Assembly (NCBI GenBank): GCA_036272325.1
Contig: DATAYY010000092.1
Span: forward strand, 1-12,383
Direction of reading: 5' to 3'
Length of the DNA: 12,383 nt
DNA from: Schlegelella_A sp036272325
Lineage (GTDB): Bacteria; Pseudomonadota; Gammaproteobacteria; Burkholderiales; Burkholderiaceae_C
The notes beneath the pieces are model-generated. The model made no database searches. It saw only the letters and a program-made list of their open reading frames with translations, and was not told where the DNA came from. Shown piece after piece: positions 1 through 8,367 of this stretch. Position numbers and translations under genes: made by a program. How positions within the stretch are numbered: position 1 is the stretch's first letter; every line of letters starts with the position of its first letter.

Positions 1-2606
1 GCCTCGATCAGGAGCGACGTCGCCAGGATCTTGTTGCGCGGGCTGTAGAGCAGGTTGGCGCGCGGCACGTGCGTCGTGCACGGCGGCTTGCACTTGCCGC
101 AGCGCAGGCAGTCCTTGATCGAGGTCGCGATCTCGCCGATGTCGCTCTGCTGCATGATCAGCGACTCGTGGCCCATGAGGCCAAAGCTCGGCGTGTAGGC
201 GTTGGTCAAGTCGGCCTTCAGCACGGCGCCGCCGAACGATGCGTCGCGCAGGAGCTTGCCCTGGTTGAAGCGGCCGGCGGGGTCGACGCGCCGCTTGTAG
301 TCGGTGAACGCTGCCAGCTCGTCGTCGCTCAGGTACTCGAGCTTGGTGATGCCGATGCCGTGCTCGCCCGAGATCACGCCGTCGAGGCTGCGGGCCAACT
401 TCATGATGCGCGCGACCGCAGCGTGCGCGGTCTGCAGCATCTCGTAGTCGTCGCTGTTGACCGGTATGTTGGTGTGCACGTTGCCGTCGCCGGCGTGCAT
501 GTGCAGCGCGACCCAGACCCGGCCGTGCAGCACCTCGCCGTGGATCTTCTGGCATTCGTCGACGATCGGCCGCAGCGCCGCGCCGGCGAAGATCGATTCG
601 AACGGAGCGCGGATCTGCGTCTTCCACGATGCGCGCCAGGTATGGTCCTGGAGCAGCTGGAACACGGTGCGGCCGGCGTCGCCGGCGGGCCGGTCGAGCC
701 CGGCAAGCCACTGGCGCCACTGGCCGCCGACCTCGCGCAGCAGCGCGAGCGCCTGCTGGACCCGGTCCTCGAGCAGCTCGGCCGAGGCGATCTCGCCGGC
801 GTCGTCGCCCTTGCCGAGCGGCAGGTTGCCGCTCCGGAAAAAGGCCTCGAGGCGATCGACCAGGGCGAGCTTGTTGGCCAGGCTCAGCTCGATGTTGATG
901 CGCTCGATCGCCTCGGTGTACTCGCCCATGCGGTCGAGCGGGATGACGACGTCCTCGTTGATCTTGAAAGCGTTGGTGTGCTTGCTGATCGCGGCGGTGC
1001 GCTTGCGGTCGAGCCAGAACTTCTTGCGCGCCTCGGCGCTGACCGCGACGAAGCCTTCGCCGGAGCGCGCGTTGGCGATCCGGACGACCTCGCTCGTCGC
1101 CCGCGCGACCGCGTCGGCGTCGTCGCCGACGATGTCGCCGAAGAGCGCCATCTTGGGCAAGCCGCCGCGCTTGCTCTTGGTCGCGTAGCCGACTGCCTTC
1201 AGGTAGCGGTCGTCGAGATGCTCGAGACCCGCGAGCAGGACGCGCTCGCCGGGGGCCGACTTGGCCGCCAGCTCGAACAGGTGGTCGCGGATCTCGACGA
1301 TCGACGGCACCGCGTCCTTGGCGTTGCCGAAGAACTCGAGGCAGACCGTGCGCACGTGCGCCGGCATCCTGTGGACGATCCAGCGCGCCGACGTGATCAG
1401 GCCGTCGCAGCCTTCCTTCTGGATCCCAGGAACGCCGGCCAGGAACTTGTCGGTGACATCCTTGCCGAGGCCTTCCTTGCGGAACACCGCGCCCGGGATC
1501 TCGAGCCGCTCGGTGCGCTCGACCTTCTTGCCACTCGCGTCGAAGTAGTTGAGCTCGAAGCGCACCGTTGGTGCGTCGTGGATCTTGCCGAGGTTGTGGT
1601 CGAGCCGGGTCACCTCGAGCCACTTCGCATCGGGAGTGACCATCCGCCACGACGCGAGGTTGTCGAGCGCGGTGCCCCAGAGCACGGCCTTCTTGCCGCC
1701 GGCGTTCATCGCGACGTTGCCGCCGACGCAGGACGCCTCGGCCGACGTCGGGTCGACCGCGAACACGTGGCCGGCGCGCTCGGCAGCTTCGGCGACGCGC
1801 TGAGTGACGACGCCGGCCTCGGTCCACACCGTCGCCACCTTGCCAACGACTCCGGGCAGCGCGACGTGCTCGACCTCGCTCATCGCTTCGAGCTTTTCGG
1901 TGTTGATGACCGCGCTCGCCCATGTCAGCGGCACCGCGCCGCCGGTGTAGCCGGTGCCGCCGCCGCGCGGGATGATCGTGAGGCCAAGCTCGATGCAGCC
2001 GGCAACGAGCCCCGCCATCTCCTTCTCGGTGTCCGGCGTGAGGACGACGAACGGGTACTCGACGCGCCAATCGGTCGCATCGGTGACGTGCGAGACGCGC
2101 GACATGCCGTCGAACTTGATGTTGTCCTTCGCCGTCACCTTCGCGAGCGTGCGCACGGTGCGCTTGCGCAGGTCCCAGACGGCGCGAAACTGCGCCGCGA
2201 ACGACTCGACCGCGGCGCGAGAGAGCGCGAGCAGCTCGCCGACGACCGCGTCGCGCGCCGCGTCGGCGGCCGGCGTGCGGCGCTTCTCGACTTCGCCGAG
2301 GCGATGGTGCAGCGCCTCGATCAGGAGCGCCCGCCGGCGCGGGTTGTCGAGCAGGTCGTCCTGCAGGTAGGGGTTGCGCTGGACGACCCAGATGTCGCCG
2401 AGCACTTCGTAGAGCATGCGCGCCGAGCGGCCGGTGCGGCGCTCGCTGCGCAAGATGCCGAGCACCTCCCAGGCGCGCGCGCCGAGCAGGCGGATGACGA
2501 TCTCGCGGTCGGAGAACGACGTGTAGTTGTAGGGAATCTCGCGCAGGCGCGGCGCGGCGCCGGCAGCTTCGGCGGTGATCCGGTCGATCGGCAGCGGCGC
2601 GTTCAT
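1..2606 (-). CDS. FAD-linked dehydrogenase with 4Fe-4S motif (DUF3683 type), C-terminus outside window
   Basis: A large flavin and iron-sulfur dehydrogenase of the D-lactate/glycolate dehydrogenase (GlcD/DLD) superfamily; 868 codons are visible and the gene runs off the left edge. Residues about 1-160 resemble the DUF3683 N-terminal extension (REIPYNYTSFSDREIVIRLL at 22-41). The FAD-binding PP-loop PRGGGTGYTGG lies at 213-223. The FAD-oxidase C-terminal domain carries HMHAGDGNVH at 702-711 and GEHGIG at 747-752. A ferredoxin-like Cx2Cx2Cx3C motif (C833, C836, C839, C843) follows, so a GlpC/LutA-like Fe-S and cysteine-rich part probably continues beyond the window. The ATG at 2606 gives the N-terminus MNAPLPIDRI; an in-frame GTG at 2627 is possible but less likely. 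It is transcribed divergently from ugpB. The family assignment is strong. The substrate is unknown: a 2-hydroxy acid such as lactate or glycolate is inferred from the family only. Electrons probably go to the respiratory quinone pool. Confidence 0.88.
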   Translation of the reverse strand, partial: MNAPLPIDRITAEAAGAAPRLREIPYNYTSFSDREIVIRLLGARAWEVLGILRSERRTGRSARMLYEVLGDIWVVQRNPYLQDDLLDNPRRRALLIEALHHRLGEVEKRRTPAADAARDAVVGELLALSRAAVESFAAQFRAVWDLRKRTVRTLAKVTAKDNIKFDGMSRVSHVTDATDWRVEYPFVVLTPDTEKEMAGLVAGCIELGLTIIPRGGGTGYTGGAVPLTWASAVINTEKLEAMSEVEHVALPGVVGKVATVWTEAGVVTQRVAEAAERAGHVFAVDPTSAEASCVGGNVAMNAGGKKAVLWGTALDNLASWRMVTPDAKWLEVTRLDHNLGKIHDAPTVRFELNYFDASGKKVERTERLEIPGAVFRKEGLGKDVTDKFLAGVPGIQKEGCDGLITSARWIVHRMPAHVRTVCLEFFGNAKDAVPSIVEIRDHLFELAAKSAPGERVLLAGLEHLDDRYLKAVGYATKSKRGGLPKMALFGDIVGDDADAVARATSEVVRIANARSGEGFVAVSAEARKKFWLDRKRTAAISKHTNAFKINEDVVIPLDRMGEYTEAIERINIELSLANKLALVDRLEAFFRSGNLPLGKGDDAGEIASAELLEDRVQQALALLREVGGQWRQWLAGLDRPAGDAGRTVFQLLQDHTWRASWKTQIRAPFESIFAGAALRPIVDECQKIHGEVLHGRVWVALHMHAGDGNVHTNIPVNSDDYEMLQTAHAAVARIMKLARSLDGVISGEHGIGITKLEYLSDDELAAFTDYKRRVDPAGRFNQGKLLRDASFGGAVLKADLTNAYTPSFGLMGHESLIMQQSDIGEIATSIKDCLRCGKCKPPCTTHVPRANLLYSPRNKILATSLLIE

Positions 2607-2820
2607 GGCATGCGGGGAGCCGGGCACACCCGCGGCAAAGAGAGCGAGGCATCGTACCGCAGCGCAGCAAAACGACGCCGCACGCCCGTGCGCCGCCGGG
2701 CGCGGCGGGTATTCCCGCTTGCCGGCGCGAAGGGCGGCGCGAGATAAACGCGGCTGTCATTCGCGGCCGCGAGAATCGCACCGCCGCTGGATGTGTCGCT
2801 CGTTCTCGCTCGGAGTCCTC
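2607..2820. promoter_or_regulatory. Divergent intergenic region between the dehydrogenase gene and ugpB
   Basis: This 214-bp gap separates two outward-pointing genes, so it must hold both promoters. I see no convincing -35/-10 pair. It does contain a CTGTCAT heptamer (2754-2760), identical to one half of the enterobacterial Pho box, followed at once by a perfect 12-bp palindrome TCGCGGCCGCGA (2761-2772). A GGAG ribosome-binding site for ugpB lies at 2812-2815, five bases before its ATG. Confidence 0.55.
2754..2772 (+). promoter_or_regulatory. Possible PhoB half-site plus 12-bp palindrome upstream of ugpB
   Basis: CTGTCAT (2754-2760) matches one direct-repeat unit of the Pho box (CTGTCAT, four bases, CTGTCAT). 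The second unit, expected 11 bases on, is absent at 2765-2771, so this is only a half-match. The adjoining TCGCGGCCGCGA is self-complementary. The ugp operon is PhoB-controlled in E. coli, which makes the location plausible, but a chance match cannot be excluded. Confidence 0.22.
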
Positions 2821-4134
2821 ATGAAGTTGAAGTTGCTCGTCTCGTTCTCGTTGGCCGCACTCGTCGCCGTCGCGACCCCCGCGCAGGCTCAGGTGGAGAT
2901 CCAGTGGTGGCATGCCATGGGCGGTCCACTCGGCGAATGGGTCAACGACCTGGCCAAGGGCTTCAACGACAGTCAGAAGGAATACAAGGTCGTGCCGACG
3001 TTCAAGGGCACCTACGACGAATCCCTGCCGGCCGCCATCGCCGCCTATCGCGCCGGCAATGCGCCCAACATCCTGCAGGTGTACGAGGTCGGCACCGCGA
3101 CCATGATGGCCAGCAAGGGTGCGATCGTGCCGGTCTGGAAGATCATGCAGGACGCCGGCAAGAAGTTCGACACCAGCGCCTACGTGCCTGCCGTCGCCGG
3201 CTACTACACTGCACCGAACGGCCAGATGCTGAGCCTGCCGTTCAACAGCTCGACCACCGTCTTCTTCTACAACAAGGATGCGTTCAAGGCGGCCGGGCTC
3301 GATCCGAACAAGCCGCCCACGACCTGGCCCGAAGTGACGCTGGCCGCGGCCAAGCTCAAGGCCAGCGGTAGCGCCTGCCCGCTCACCACGTCGTGGATGG
3401 GCTGGACCCAGCTCGAGAGCTTCTCGGCCTGGCACAACGTCGAGTTCGCGACCAAGAACAACGGCTTCGGCGGCCCGGAGGCCCGGCTGGTGTTCAACGG
3501 TCCGCTCCAGGTCCGCCACATTGAGGACCTCGCCAACATGGCCAAGCAGGGCCTGTTCGTCTACAAAGGCCGCGGCAACGTGCCGGACGCGGCCTTCATT
3601 TCGGGCGAATGCGCAATGTCGATGGGCTCGTCGAGCACCTACGGCCAGCTCAACAAGGTCGCCAAGTTTGCGTTCGGATTCTCGACGCTACCGTACTACC
3701 CCGATGTGCCGGGTGCGCCGCAGAACACGATCATCGGCGGCGCCAGCCTGTGGGCGATGAGCGGCAAGCCCGCCGCGCAGAACAAGGGCGTTGCAGCGTT
3801 CTTCGAGTATCTGTCGAGCCCCGAGGTGCAAGCCGCGAGCCATCAGCGCACCGGCTATCTGCCGATCACGAAGGCGGCCTTCGAGCTGACCGAGAAGTCG
3901 GGCTTCTACCAGAGGAATCCAGGCACCGACGTCGCGGTGAACCAGATGATCCGCAAGACCACCAACAAGTCGCGCGGCGTTCGTCTCGGCAACTACGTGC
4001 AGATCCGTGCCATCGAGGACGAAGAGCTGGAGCAGGTCTGGGCAGGCAAGAAGACGGCCAAGGACGCGCTCGACGAATGCGTCAGGCGCGGCAACGAGTT
4101 GCTCGCCAAGTTCCAGGCTGCCAACAAGAGTTGA
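2821..4134 (+). CDS. ugpB: sn-glycerol-3-phosphate ABC transporter, periplasmic binding protein UgpB
   Basis: Periplasmic receptor that captures sn-glycerol-3-phosphate and glycerophosphodiesters and delivers them to the UgpAE permease. The product has 437 residues, about the size of E. coli UgpB. Residues 1-23 form a Sec signal peptide (KLK, hydrophobic core, AQA|Q cleavage). The body has the conserved UgpB blocks: WWHAMGG at 29-35, FKGTY at 61-65, QVYEVGTATMMASK at 86-99, PFNSST at 140-145, KNNGF at 212-216, IIGGASLW at 304-311, TGYLPITKAAF at 344-354 and RLGNYVQIR at 388-396. Tyr65, Glu89 and Ser144 correspond, by my recollection of the E. coli protein, to ligand-contacting residues. The ATG at 2821 is chosen because it gives the signal peptide and has GGAG five bases upstream; the reading frame is open further upstream (ATG at 2575), but that would bury the signal peptide. 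First gene of the ugpBAECQ operon. Confidence 0.96.
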   Translation: MKLKLLVSFSLAALVAVATPAQAQVEIQWWHAMGGPLGEWVNDLAKGFNDSQKEYKVVPTFKGTYDESLPAAIAAYRAGNAPNILQVYEVGTATMMASKGAIVPVWKIMQDAGKKFDTSAYVPAVAGYYTAPNGQMLSLPFNSSTTVFFYNKDAFKAAGLDPNKPPTTWPEVTLAAAKLKASGSACPLTTSWMGWTQLESFSAWHNVEFATKNNGFGGPEARLVFNGPLQVRHIEDLANMAKQGLFVYKGRGNVPDAAFISGECAMSMGSSSTYGQLNKVAKFAFGFSTLPYYPDVPGAPQNTIIGGASLWAMSGKPAAQNKGVAAFFEYLSSPEVQAASHQRTGYLPITKAAFELTEKSGFYQRNPGTDVAVNQMIRKTTNKSRGVRLGNYVQIRAIEDEELEQVWAGKKTAKDALDECVRRGNELLAKFQAANKS

Positions 4135-4158
4135 GCGGCTGATCGCGGGCGCCAGGTC

Positions 4159-5043
4159 GTGGCCGCCGAAAAGCGCGTCTTCTTTCGCTCGCGCTGGCTT
4201 CCTTGGCTGCTGCTGACGCCGCAAGGCGTCGTCATCGGCGTCTTCTTCTTCTGGCCGGCGTTCCAGGCGATGCTGCAGTCGCTGCAGCAGACCGACACCT
4301 TCGGCGGCTCGGTGGAATGGGTCGGGCTCGACAACTTCCGCGCCCTCTGGAACGACCCGAACTACCTCGAGTCGTTCCAGACCACCGCGGTCTTCTCGGT
4401 GCTTGTCGCGGTGCTCGGGATCGGCATCTCGCTGCTGCTCGCCGTCTTCGCCGATCGCGTCGTGCGCGGCGCAGCGGTCTACAAGACGCTCCTGATCTGG
4501 CCCTATGCGGTGGCACCCGCGGTGGCCGGCGTGCTCTGGCTCTTCATGTTCTCGCCCAGCATCGGCATCGCAGCCTACTGGCTGCATGCGCTCGGGTTGA
4601 ACTGGAACAGCCTGCTCAACAGCACCCACGCCATGGCACTGATCGTGATGGCCGCCGTATGGAAGCAGATCTCGTACAACTTCCTGTTCTTCCTCGCCGG
4701 CCTCGCCAGCATCCCGAAATCGCTGATCGAGGCCGCGGCGATCGACGGTGCCCGGCCGTGGCGGCGGTTCTGGTCGATCCAGTTTCCGCTGCTCTCGCCG
4801 ACCACCTTCTTCTTGTTGGTAATCAACGTCGTCTATGCCTTCCTCGAGACCTTCGCGATCGTCGACGCGGCCACGCAAGGCGGCCCGGGAAGAGACACCT
4901 CGATCCTCGTCTACAAGCTGGTCTACGACTTCAAGGCGCTCGACCTCGGCGGCTCGGCGGCGCAGTCCGTGGTGCTGATGCTGATCCTCATCGCGCTGAC
5001 CGTGATCCAGTTCAAGTATGTCGAGAAGAAAGTGAACTATTGA
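4159..5043 (+). CDS. ugpA: sn-glycerol-3-phosphate ABC transporter permease UgpA
   Basis: Inner-membrane permease that forms the translocation channel with UgpE. The 294 residues match the family length. Hydrophobic segments lie at about 15-35, 77-97, 110-132, 158-180, 213-235 and 268-287, as expected for six membrane spans of an MalF-type binding-protein-dependent permease. The cytoplasmic EAA coupling loop is clear: EAAAIDGARPWRRFWSIQFP at 191-210, which docks on UgpC. The start is a GTG at 4159, 24 bases after the ugpB stop; no ATG lies near the expected N-terminus. The ribosome-binding site is weak (CAGG at 4152-4155). Its TGA stop (5041-5043) overlaps an ATG (5043) that opens a six-codon frame running into ugpE. 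Confidence 0.95.
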   Translation: MAAEKRVFFRSRWLPWLLLTPQGVVIGVFFFWPAFQAMLQSLQQTDTFGGSVEWVGLDNFRALWNDPNYLESFQTTAVFSVLVAVLGIGISLLLAVFADRVVRGAAVYKTLLIWPYAVAPAVAGVLWLFMFSPSIGIAAYWLHALGLNWNSLLNSTHAMALIVMAAVWKQISYNFLFFLAGLASIPKSLIEAAAIDGARPWRRFWSIQFPLLSPTTFFLLVINVVYAFLETFAIVDAATQGGPGRDTSILVYKLVYDFKALDLGGSAAQSVVLMLILIALTVIQFKYVEKKVNY

Positions 5044-5055
5044 TGGAGCCGACCG

Positions 5056-5907
5056 ATGGTTGAGCGCCGGCCCACGCTGGGCATCCTTGCGCACGCCGTG
5101 CTGATCCTCGGCGTGTTCGTGGTGGCCCTGCCGGTCTACATCACCTTCGTCGCCTCCACCCACACGGCGGCCGAGGTGGTGCAGTCGCCCATGCCGATGT
5201 TGCCCGGCTCGCACATCGTGGAGAACTACACCCAGGCCCTGCTCGGCACCGGCAACTCGCAGGGATCGAATGCGGCGGTCGGCCGCATGATGTGGGTGAG
5301 TCTCGTCACGGCGCTGGTCATCGCGATCGGCAAGATCGCGATCTCGCTGCTCTCCGCCTTCGCGATCGTCTATTTCCGCTTCCCGTTCCGGATGCTCTGC
5401 TTCTGGGCCATCTTCGTCACGCTGATGTTGCCGGTCGAGGTGCGTATCGGACCGACCTATCAGGTCGTGGCCGGCCTCGGCATGATCAACACCTATGCCG
5501 GCCTCACCGTCCCGTTGATCGCCTCGGCCACCGCCACCTTCCTGTTTCGCCAGTTCTTCCTGACGGTGCCCGAAGAGTTGGTCGAAGCGGCGCGCCTCGA
5601 CGGCGCCGGGCCGATGCGCTTCTTCAAGGACATCCTGGTGCCGCTCTCCGCGGCGAGCATCGCCGCGCTTTTTGTCATCCAGTTCATCTACGGCTGGAAC
5701 CAGTACCTCTGGCCACTGCTGGCCACGACCAACGAGAACATGTACCCCGTGGTCATCGGCATCAAGCACATGATCTCGGGCGGCGAATCGGCCAACGACT
5801 GGAACCTGGTCATGGCCACGGCCATGCTGGCGATGCTGCCACCGGCCATCGTCGTGCTGGCGATGCAGAAATGGTTCGTCAAGGGTCTCGTGGACACCGA
5901 GAAATAG
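5056..5907 (+). CDS. ugpE: sn-glycerol-3-phosphate ABC transporter permease UgpE
   Basis: Second inner-membrane permease of the importer, partner of UgpA. It has 283 residues, the usual UgpE size. Hydrophobic spans lie at about 11-33, 80-105, 112-128, 144-165, 197-220 and 250-272. The EAA loop is EAARLDGAGPMRFFKDILVP at 177-196. The ATG at 5056 is preceded by GGAG at 5045-5048, seven bases upstream, which supports this start. Only 12 bases separate it from the ugpA stop. The C-terminal KWFVKGLVDTEK resembles the end of E. coli UgpE, and ugpC begins one base after the stop codon, so translation is probably coupled. Confidence 0.95.
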   Translation: MVERRPTLGILAHAVLILGVFVVALPVYITFVASTHTAAEVVQSPMPMLPGSHIVENYTQALLGTGNSQGSNAAVGRMMWVSLVTALVIAIGKIAISLLSAFAIVYFRFPFRMLCFWAIFVTLMLPVEVRIGPTYQVVAGLGMINTYAGLTVPLIASATATFLFRQFFLTVPEELVEAARLDGAGPMRFFKDILVPLSAASIAALFVIQFIYGWNQYLWPLLATTNENMYPVVIGIKHMISGGESANDWNLVMATAMLAMLPPAIVVLAMQKWFVKGLVDTEK

Positions 5908-5908
5908 C

Positions 5909-6985
<1,077 letters not shown>

Positions 6986-6987
6986 CG

Positions 6988-7743
6988 ATGTCGACAGCGG
7001 CCTGGCCCTACCCGCGCTGGATCGCGCACCGCGGCGCCGGCAAGCTCGCGCCCGAGAACACGCTGGCAGCGTTTCGCGTCGGCGCGGCGCACGGCTTTCG
7101 CGCCTTCGAGTGCGACGTCAAGCTGTCGGCCGACGGCGTTCCCTTTCTCCTTCACGATGCGACGCTGCAGCGGACGACCTCGGGCCGCGGCCCGGCTGCG
7201 GCGCTGCCCTGGAGCGAGCTCGCGTGCCTCGACGCCGGCGGCTGGCACAGCCGTGCTTTCGCCGGCGAGCCGATCGCGAGCTTCGCCGCGGTGGCGCGCT
7301 TCTGCCTGCGCAATGCGTTCGCGCTCAACGTCGAGATCAAGCCTTCGCCCGGCGCCGAGCGCGAGACCGGGCGCGCCGTCGCCGCGATGGCGGCAACGCT
7401 CTGGGCACGCGCCACACCGCCGCCCTTGCTCAGCTCGTTTCGCCCCGATGCCCTCGAGGGGGCGCGCGACGCTGCACCGGCGTTGCCACGGGCACTCCTG
7501 CTCGAGAGCCTCCGCAGCGGGTGGCTCGACGAGGCGCGCGCGCTCGGCTGCATCGCGGTCGTCTGCCACCATGCGCTCGTCGACGCCGGCGTGCTCGCGA
7601 CGCTGCACGGCGCAGGGCTTCGCTCCTGCGCATACACGATCAACGATCCCGCCGAAGCGCACCGGCTCGACGCGCTCGGCATCGACAGCCTCATCACCGA
7701 CGCGGTCGATCGCTTCTCGCCCGCCGCCGCCGTCGCCGACTGA
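6988..7743 (+). CDS. ugpQ: Glycerophosphodiester phosphodiesterase UgpQ
   Basis: Cytoplasmic enzyme that hydrolyses glycerophosphodiesters to sn-glycerol-3-phosphate and an alcohol, acting on substrates brought in by UgpBAEC. The 251 residues form a single GDPD TIM-barrel domain with no signal peptide. Catalytic and metal-binding residues are present: His14-Arg15 in IAHRGAGKLAPENT, Glu23, Glu41 and Asp43 in FECDVKLS, general acid His56 in LLHD, and Glu116 and Lys118 in NVEIKPS. SSF (149-151), YTIND (216-220) and LITDAV (235-240) match the late barrel strands. The ATG at 6988 is fixed by homology; its frame stays open upstream through ugpC only as a shadow. Last gene of the operon; its stop lies 11 bases from the end of the converging acetyltransferase gene, and I see no terminator hairpin there. 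Confidence 0.95.
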   Translation: MSTAAWPYPRWIAHRGAGKLAPENTLAAFRVGAAHGFRAFECDVKLSADGVPFLLHDATLQRTTSGRGPAAALPWSELACLDAGGWHSRAFAGEPIASFAAVARFCLRNAFALNVEIKPSPGAERETGRAVAAMAATLWARATPPPLLSSFRPDALEGARDAAPALPRALLLESLRSGWLDEARALGCIAVVCHHALVDAGVLATLHGAGLRSCAYTINDPAEAHRLDALGIDSLITDAVDRFSPAAAVAD

Positions 7744-7754
7744 GGCGTGGCATT

Positions 7755-8357
7755 TCAGGCGCCCGACGCACCCATCGGTTCCTCGGCACCGCGAACGCGC
7801 GCGTAGATGCGGGTGCTGCGCGGCTCCCCAGCTGGCGTCACCGAATCGAAGCGCAAAAGCGCCTCGAGCGTGAAGCCGGCGCGCTCGGCGAGCTTCCAGC
7901 TGCGCTCGTTGCGATCGTCCATGCGGATCTCGACGCGGCGCGCGTCGAGGGCGTCGAACGCCAGCCGCGCCATCGCCCGCACCGCCTCGGTCATGAAACC
8001 GCGCTGCTCGCAGCCGGTCTTCAGCCAGTAGCCGATCTCGAACTTGCGCAGCGTCCAGTCGATGCGGTGCAGCCCGGTGGCGCCGACGAGCTCGCCCTCG
8101 CTGCCGTCGGCACCGCGCAGGAAGAGCAGCATCACGAAATCCTCGCGCAGCAGGAAGCGCGCCTGCTGACGGCGGCAATGCGCCTCCGACTCGTCGACCG
8201 TCGGCAGCGTCCCCGCCCACGGCATCCACGGCGCGAGCTCTTCGTGAGAAGCGCGGACCGCGTCGTTCAAGACGCGGCCGTCGCCCGGCCTCGGCACGCG
8301 CAAGACGAGCCGCTCGGTCTCGAGGCGATCGGGAACGTCGATCAGCAGCGGGTCCAT
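7755..8357 (-). CDS. GNAT-family N-acetyltransferase (RimJ/RimL-like)
   Basis: A 200-residue acetyl-CoA-dependent acetyltransferase of the Acetyltransf_3 (RimJ/RimL) group. Recognisable features are LETERLVLR at 12-20, WMPWAG at 44-49, the central strand FEIGYWL at 106-112, a degenerate acetyl-CoA loop CEQRGFMTEAV at 116-126, and the C-terminal NERSWKLAERAGFTLE at 150-165, typical of this group. The normal Q/RxxGxG/A pyrophosphate loop is represented only loosely. The ATG at 8357 gives the family-like N-terminus MDPLLIDVPD; the open frame extends to 8549 but that part overlaps the MFS gene and looks like a shadow. It starts 10 bases after the MFS stop, so the two are probably co-transcribed. 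The substrate is not predictable: either a ribosomal protein N-terminus or a small amine. Confidence 0.88.
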   Translation of the reverse strand: MDPLLIDVPDRLETERLVLRVPRPGDGRVLNDAVRASHEELAPWMPWAGTLPTVDESEAHCRRQQARFLLREDFVMLLFLRGADGSEGELVGATGLHRIDWTLRKFEIGYWLKTGCEQRGFMTEAVRAMARLAFDALDARRVEIRMDDRNERSWKLAERAGFTLEALLRFDSVTPAGEPRSTRIYARVRGAEEPMGASGA

Positions 8358-8367
8358 CGCCCGGCTC

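Noticed and set aside
69..2747. 892-codon open frame on the plus strand
   Set aside because: It lies antisense and codon-aligned to the dehydrogenase gene. The minus-strand frame has clear FAD and Fe-S motifs, whereas this one is a low-complexity R/A/D/E/V product of high third-position GC.
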